Source: Clostridia bacterium
Lineage (GTDB): Bacteria; Bacillota_A; Clostridia; Christensenellales; Borkfalkiaceae
DNA: 18,684 nucleotides
Direction: 5' to 3'
NCBI GenBank assembly: GCA_017504735.1
Contig: JAFVQP010000110.1
Span: forward strand, 1-18,684
This document shows, in pieces, positions 15,299-18,684 of the stretch. Position 1 is the stretch's first letter; each line of letters begins with the position of its first letter. Both the position numbers and the translations under genes were made by a program. The notes beneath the pieces are model-generated. The model did no database searches, was not told the DNA's origin, and was given only the letters and a program-made list of their open reading frames with translations.

Positions 15299-16711
15299 TT
15301 AATTTTTATTTTCAGAAATCTTACAATCGTACTTATTCACGCCCGGATCCTGCGGAATTTCCGTCGGATACTTACCGTCAAAGCATGCCGCACAGTAGCC
15401 TTTACATTTGCCGTCCTTCGCCAAACAGCGAACGTCTTCTAAGGGTAAAAACCCTACCGAGTCTGCGCCGAACAACGCCGCCATCTCTTTCGCCGTATAT
15501 TTACAAGCAATCAATTCCGCCCTCGACCCAATGTCCGTACCGTAATAACAAGGGTTTAAGAATTCGGGTGCGGAGGAACGGATATGTATTTCTTTCGCGC
15601 CTGCACTGCGAAGTAATTTCACTACACGCGTACAGGTCGTACCACGTACAATGGAATCGTCCACCAAAATAACGCGTTTGCCTTTTACCGTTTCTTCCAC
15701 GGGGTTCAATTTGATACGAACCTTATCCTCACGCATATTTTGACCAGGGTCAATGAACGTCCTGCCTATGTATTTATTTTTAATAAGCCCTAACCCATAA
15801 GGAATGCCCGACGCTTCCGCGTAACCGATTGCCGCATCAAGCCCCGAATCAGGTGCACCGATAACAACGTCCGCTTCCACAGGGTGTGCCTTTGCAAGCA
15901 TTGCGCCCGCGCGCTTTCTTGCCAAATGCACTGAATATTCCGCAATGATGGAGTCGGGACGGGCTGTGTAAAGATATTCAAACACACAAAGATGTTCGTT
16001 TGCTTCCCCACAATGTTCGTCCATGATACGGATACCGTCTTTGGTAAACACCATAATTTCACCAGGACGGATATCCCTTTCCAAGGTTGCGCCAACCGAA
16101 TTAAGGGCGCAGCTTTCACTTGCCACCACGTATTCGCCGTCACCGCGTTTCCCGTAGCACAAGGGATGCATACCGTTTATATCGCGTACCGCAATCAACT
16201 TCTGCGGTGACATAATCAAAAGGGAATACGCACCTTTCAGCTTGGATACAGCTTTAGAAACCGCTTCTTCTATCGAGTTGCTGGTGATACGTTCCTTGAT
16301 GATGACCGCTGAAATGATTTCCGCATCGTTACCCGTGTGGAAAATCAAGCCCTGCAACTCCATTTCACGCTTTAACTCGTTACCATTGACCAGCTTACCA
16401 TCAAGGGAAATTGCCATTTTACCCTTGCTGTGGTTTACCACGATGGGTTCCGCATTGATACGGTCTTTTGTATCACTTGTCCCATATCGTACGTTACCAA
16501 GTGCCATTTGACCAAGCCCTAACGATTGTAAAACGCCCGTGGTAAACACTTCGTTTACAAGCCCAGAATCTTTATATACGTGGAACACGCCGTCGTCGTT
16601 TACCACGATACCGCTAGATGCTTGTCCGCGGTGTTGTAAAGCGTACAAACCGTAATAAACGCTAGAAGCGACGTTTGCAGTTTCCGCACCAAAAATACCA
16701 AATACAGCCAT
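15299..16711 (-). CDS. purF: Amidophosphoribosyltransferase-type protein with degenerate glutaminase site
   Basis: 470 residues, normal length. PurF makes phosphoribosylamine from PRPP and glutamine, step 1. The PRPP half is intact: VILVDDSIVRGTT at 347-359 and GAPDSGLDAAIGYA at 286-298. Cysteines 242, 388, 440 and 443 sit where Bacillus-type PurF binds an Fe-S cluster. The glutaminase half is clearly homologous (LQHRGQ at 25-30) but lacks key residues. The chain starts MAVFGIFG where relatives have CGVFGIFG, so the N-terminal nucleophilic Cys is absent. The usual GHVRY is GNVRY (72-76), and the usual HNGNL is LDGKL (103-107), replacing the conserved Asn. A stop codon (16717-16715) lies one codon upstream of the ATG, so no longer form exists. 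The ribosome site AGGGG is well placed. It may work with free ammonia or a partner. Confidence 0.93.
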   Translation of the reverse strand: MAVFGIFGAETANVASSVYYGLYALQHRGQASSGIVVNDDGVFHVYKDSGLVNEVFTTGVLQSLGLGQMALGNVRYGTSDTKDRINAEPIVVNHSKGKMAISLDGKLVNGNELKREMELQGLIFHTGNDAEIISAVIIKERITSNSIEEAVSKAVSKLKGAYSLLIMSPQKLIAVRDINGMHPLCYGKRGDGEYVVASESCALNSVGATLERDIRPGEIMVFTKDGIRIMDEHCGEANEHLCVFEYLYTARPDSIIAEYSVHLARKRAGAMLAKAHPVEADVVIGAPDSGLDAAIGYAEASGIPYGLGLIKNKYIGRTFIDPGQNMREDKVRIKLNPVEETVKGKRVILVDDSIVRGTTCTRVVKLLRSAGAKEIHIRSSAPEFLNPCYYGTDIGSRAELIACKYTAKEMAALFGADSVGFLPLEDVRCLAKDGKCKGYCAACFDGKYPTEIPQDPGVNKYDCKISENKN

Positions 16712-16731
16712 AAATTAAACCCCTACTAATA

Positions 16732-17220
16732 TCAAAGTAAATCTTGTAAAGCCTTGTCGTCCGCGTTGATTTTTTCACGCATCGCTTCTTTGTATGCGAC
16801 GAGTTGTTTTTCAATTTCAGGATACTTGATGCCCAAAATTTGCAAAGCGAGCAAGCCTGCGTTTTCCCCGCCGTTTACCCCTACCGTTGCAACAGGGATA
16901 CCTGCGGGCATTTGTACGATGGAAAGCAAGCTGTCCAAGCCGCCCATCATATCCGTTTTTACGGGCAAGCCGATTACGGGTAAAGTAGTCATCGCCGCAA
17001 TTACACCGCCAAGGTGCGCCGCTTTACCAGCCGCGCAAATCAATACCTCAACTCCACGCTCTTTTGCGGTTGCCGCAAATTCGTGCGCTTCATCGGGGGT
17101 ACGGTGCGCAGAAATTACGCGAACCTCTACCTCTACGCCAAATTTTTTAAGGACGTTGACCGCAGGTTTTACCACGTCAAAATCCGATTTGCTACCCATT
17201 AAAATACCGACTTTGCTCAT
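16732..17220 (-). CDS. purE: 5-(carboxyamino)imidazole ribonucleotide mutase / AIR carboxylase
   Basis: 162 residues. It forms CAIR, step 6. Motifs: GSKSD (9-13), SAHRTP (37-42), AAGKAAHLGG (63-72) and DSLLSIVQMP. No purK is next to it. The AAGKAAHLGG variant of the usual GAGGAAHLPG loop makes me unsure whether it uses N5-CAIR or AIR with CO2. The ATG at 17220 is chosen because AGGAG lies eight bases upstream and the chain then starts MSKVGILMGSKSD; the longer in-frame extension runs through the terminator hairpin. It is the first structural gene of the operon, 23 bases after that terminator, so its expression depends on readthrough. Confidence 0.95.
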   Translation of the reverse strand: MSKVGILMGSKSDFDVVKPAVNVLKKFGVEVEVRVISAHRTPDEAHEFAATAKERGVEVLICAAGKAAHLGGVIAAMTTLPVIGLPVKTDMMGGLDSLLSIVQMPAGIPVATVGVNGGENAGLLALQILGIKYPEIEKQLVAYKEAMREKINADDKALQDLL

Positions 17221-17243
17221 ATTTTTAACTCCTATTTTTTGTT

Positions 17244-17283
17244 TAAAAAAATCAAAATGGAGCGCAATGCGTTTTGCGCTCCA
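17244..17283 (-). terminator. Intrinsic terminator or attenuator in the purE leader
   Basis: On the minus strand TGGAGCGCAA (17283-17274) pairs perfectly with TTGCGCTCCA (17267-17258) around a 6-base loop. TTTTGA and seven more T follow (17257-17244). This is a textbook intrinsic terminator. It lies after the leader ORF and before purE, with no promoter between it and purE, so it most likely acts as a conditional attenuator for the purine operon. Confidence 0.9.
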
Positions 17284-17290
17284 CAATTAT

Positions 17291-17395
17291 TTACACCTTT
17301 TGCATGGTAAGAGGGCGATTGAAAGCCATCGCGAGCTTTGCGCGCGAAAAACAACCCAGTTTTACCGTGTTGTACGACTCTTGCAAACGTATCAT
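17291..17395 (-). CDS. 34-residue leader ORF upstream of purE
   Basis: The ORF runs ATG 17395 to TAA 17291. It has a good ribosome site (GAGAGG, five bases before the ATG) and lies about 50 bases after a consensus promoter. The peptide begins MIRLQESYNTVKLGC, continues FSRAKLAMAFNRPL and ends TMQKV. It is basic, with no Asp, His or Trp and no run of one amino acid that would suggest classical amino-acid attenuation. I do not recognise a family. The stop codon is seven bases before the terminator stem, so a ribosome waiting there would cover its 5' arm. Part of the ORF can itself fold (ACAAC/GTTGT with CGGT/ACTG inside). It could be a regulatory leader peptide or a small protein. Confidence 0.6.
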   Translation of the reverse strand: MIRLQESYNTVKLGCFSRAKLAMAFNRPLTMQKV

Positions 17396-17454
17396 CTTAA
17401 ACCTCTCAATCCGTCCGTCAATACTCGTCTTTCCCCTCACATTCTTACCATTTC

Positions 17455-17483
17455 ATTATAACATAATAAAGAACAAAAAGCAA
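17455..17483 (-). promoter_or_regulatory. Proximal promoter of the purine operon leader
   Basis: -35 TTGCTT (17483-17478), 17-base spacer, -10 TATAAT (17460-17455), with an upstream TG giving an extended -10 (TGTTATAAT). Start of transcription is expected near 17448, giving a leader of about 230 bases to purE that includes the small ORF and the terminator. No PurR-type PurBox (CCGAAC-like) is evident around it. Confidence 0.78.
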
Positions 17484-17516
17484 CCGCCCCGCACAAAATA
17501 GCCCAAGATTTTTGAC

Positions 17517-17533
17517 TTGTGAAAAAATCACAA
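17517..17533. promoter_or_regulatory. Perfect palindrome TTGTGA-N5-TCACAA between the two promoters
   Basis: Arms TTGTGA and TCACAA are perfect, with five A (plus strand) between them. It resembles sites for Rex (TTGTGAA-N4-TTCACAA) or CRP-like proteins (TGTGA-N6-TCACA), but the spacer is one base shorter than either. It is placed about 35 bases upstream of the proximal -35 box and within the transcript from the distal promoter. It is a candidate operator. Confidence 0.4.
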
Positions 17534-17575
17534 AAAATAATGTTAATTTTGTACCTTTCGATGCGCCTTTTCTCT

Positions 17576-17604
17576 ATTATACATCATTTCATAAAAAATT
17601 GCAA
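17576..17604 (-). promoter_or_regulatory. Distal promoter upstream of the purine operon
   Basis: -35 TTGCAA (17604-17599), 17-base spacer, -10 TATAAT (17581-17576). It would start RNA near 17569, about 120 bases upstream of the proximal start. No ATG-started ORF with a ribosome site lies between the two promoters, so it probably serves the same operon. It lies within 75 bases of the stop codon of the upstream amidohydrolase gene. Confidence 0.65.
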
Positions 17605-17625
17605 GGTTTCAACGGCTTTTTATGA
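17589..17625. promoter_or_regulatory. Inverted repeat covering the distal -35 box
   Basis: TCATAAAAA (17589-17597) and TTTTTATGA (17617-17625) are perfect 9-bp arms 19 bases apart. The spacer holds the -35 box TTGCAA. A dimeric repressor could bind here. It could also be the weak end hairpin of the amidohydrolase transcript, but the T-rich arm is not followed by a T tract, which makes that less likely. Confidence 0.35.
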
Positions 17626-17646
17626 GATTTTTTTACAGTTTTAACA

Positions 17647-18684
17647 TTATGATAGATACTTACATCCAATCAAGGTGAAAATCGCGCTTCCTACCCATAA
17701 AATCCCTTCATCGAATGCCGCCTTGGGATGATGCAAGGGATACGGATACCCCTTATCCTGCTGTCCTGCCCCCAACGCAATCATGACGGACGGAATTTTA
17801 TGGCTGATATAAGCAAAATCTTCTGACCCACCACTGTTTGCGCGCACGTCTCCACCCAAATCGTTAGAAGAAACTACCCTTTCAGCACCCAAAGTTTTCT
17901 TTAAGGTTTCTTCTACGAACAACGAGATTTTTTCGTCGTTTATCAAGGTTGGACACCCTCCGTTGTAGGCGACTTCCACCGTTGCACGAAAGGCTTTCGC
18001 TATGTTTTTTGAAATTTGTCCCATGCGCTTTTTCACCATCTTTCGCACCTTTTCATCAAAGGAACGAAGGGTACCTTTTAAGGTTACACCGTCCGCAATG
18101 GCATTGTCCGCCCCCTCCGATTGTACCGTCCCTACGGTAAGAATAGCAGGCGTCGCCGCAGGCAATTCCCGCGCGGAAATCTCCTGCAACCCGAGCAGTA
18201 TATGGGAAGCGACGGTCAAAGCGTCCACGCCATTCCACGGCGCTGCTCCGTGGCACCCCTTCCCTTGCACCTTGATATGAAAAAAATCCGCCGCTGGTGC
18301 GCTGACTCCGCCTGACGCCACCACCGCTTTACCTGTGGAAATGGGCACCCCCGTCAATACGTGCAGCATCACCGCCGCATCGGGTTTCGGCTCGTCCAAC
18401 AATCCACCTTCTAAAACGTCTTTTGCGCCCTCTAACAGCTCTTCCGCAGGCTGAAAAAGAAGTTTTACCTTCCCTTTTAATTCCTTTTCGTGCGCTTTCA
18501 AGAGCTTTGCCGCCCCAAGCAGCATTGTAGCGTGTAAATCGTGCCCGCAAGCGTGCATACGTCCATTTTTACAAGCATACGCCAAACCCGTTTTTTCCGT
18601 AATCGGCAAGCCGTCTATATCCGCACGGAGTAAAATCGTTTTACCCGATTTTCTTCCCACCGTTGCAATCAAGCCCGCCTTACC
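17647..18684 (-). CDS. M20-family (M20D) amidohydrolase, N-terminus outside window
   Basis: 345 residues are visible and the frame is open to the right edge; family members are about 390 long, so roughly 45-50 N-terminal residues are missing. These enzymes cleave N-acyl or amide bonds of amino-acid conjugates (hippurate, N-acetyl amino acids, indole-acetyl amino acids) with a two-metal site. Visible motifs: LLRADIDGLPITE (18-30), MHACGHDLHAT (43-53) with metal ligands Cys46 and His48, QPAEE (78-82), LHV (107-109), GSEDFAY, and HHPKAAFDE near the end. The substrate cannot be told from sequence. It ends at TAA 17647. The purine-operon promoters begin about 40 bases downstream, so it is probably a separate unit. 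No clear terminator follows it. Confidence 0.92.
   Translation of the reverse strand, partial: GKAGLIATVGRKSGKTILLRADIDGLPITEKTGLAYACKNGRMHACGHDLHATMLLGAAKLLKAHEKELKGKVKLLFQPAEELLEGAKDVLEGGLLDEPKPDAAVMLHVLTGVPISTGKAVVASGGVSAPAADFFHIKVQGKGCHGAAPWNGVDALTVASHILLGLQEISARELPAATPAILTVGTVQSEGADNAIADGVTLKGTLRSFDEKVRKMVKKRMGQISKNIAKAFRATVEVAYNGGCPTLINDEKISLFVEETLKKTLGAERVVSSNDLGGDVRANSGGSEDFAYISHKIPSVMIALGAGQQDKGYPYPLHHPKAAFDEGILWVGSAIFTLIGCKYLS

Noticed and set aside
17221..17286. Longer purE start
   Set aside because: The extension runs through the terminator hairpin and T tract and lacks a ribosome site; MSKVGILMGSKSD is the normal N-terminus.
17221..17460. Purine, ZTP or PRPP/ppGpp riboswitch before purE
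   Set aside because: I looked for the conserved loop and core segments of these classes and found none in the leader.
17517..17533. True Rex or CRP site
   Set aside because: The arms match, but the spacer is one base short of both consensus lengths, so I list it only as an unassigned palindrome.

Overview
The window looks like a chromosomal piece from an uncultured, probably anaerobic, gut-type Firmicute of the Clostridia. The pointers are strong AGGAG-type ribosome binding sites before most genes, Ser-rich lipoprotein N-termini, a single-chain PurL with a fused glutaminase domain, a DUF1858 redox-type small protein, and a very large BspA-like leucine-rich-repeat (LRR) surface protein with InlB-type repeats. 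The lineage is an inference from gene style and I am not sure of it. Every real gene lies on the minus strand. The long plus-strand frames are antisense shadows.

Layout in the direction of transcription (high to low coordinates). (1) 18684-17647: C-terminal part of an M20-family amidohydrolase. (2) 17646-17221: a control region with two sigma70-type promoters, two palindromes, an unannotated 34-codon leader ORF and a strong intrinsic terminator only 23 bases before purE. (3) 17220-6294: a purine operon purE-purF-purM-purN-purD-[secreted lipoprotein phosphatase]-purL-[PHP-type phosphatase]-[DUF1858 protein], closed by a strong terminator at 6217-6278. A 119-bp palindromic element sits between purM and purN. 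(4) 6216-1: promoter, a foldable 5' leader and the start of a giant LRR lipoprotein gene. It stays open for 1979 codons and runs off the left edge.

The purine genes cover the first six steps from PRPP to CAIR (PurF, PurD, PurN, PurL, PurM, PurE). purC, purB and purH are not here. PurL keeps an intact glutaminase Cys-His-Glu triad. PurF does not: its N-terminal nucleophilic Cys is missing and other glutaminase motifs are altered, while its PRPP-binding half is intact. This is the most surprising observation in the window. It predicts a PurF that uses free ammonia or ammonia from a partner.

The second notable system is the purE leader. A promoter, short ORF and terminator are placed so that the whole operon can be expressed only by readthrough, and the ORF stop codon is 7 bases from the terminator stem. 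That geometry suggests attenuation by a leader peptide or by a ligand. The third is the presence of two unrelated phosphatases on either side of purL. One is exported and lipid-anchored. Neither has a known role in purine synthesis.
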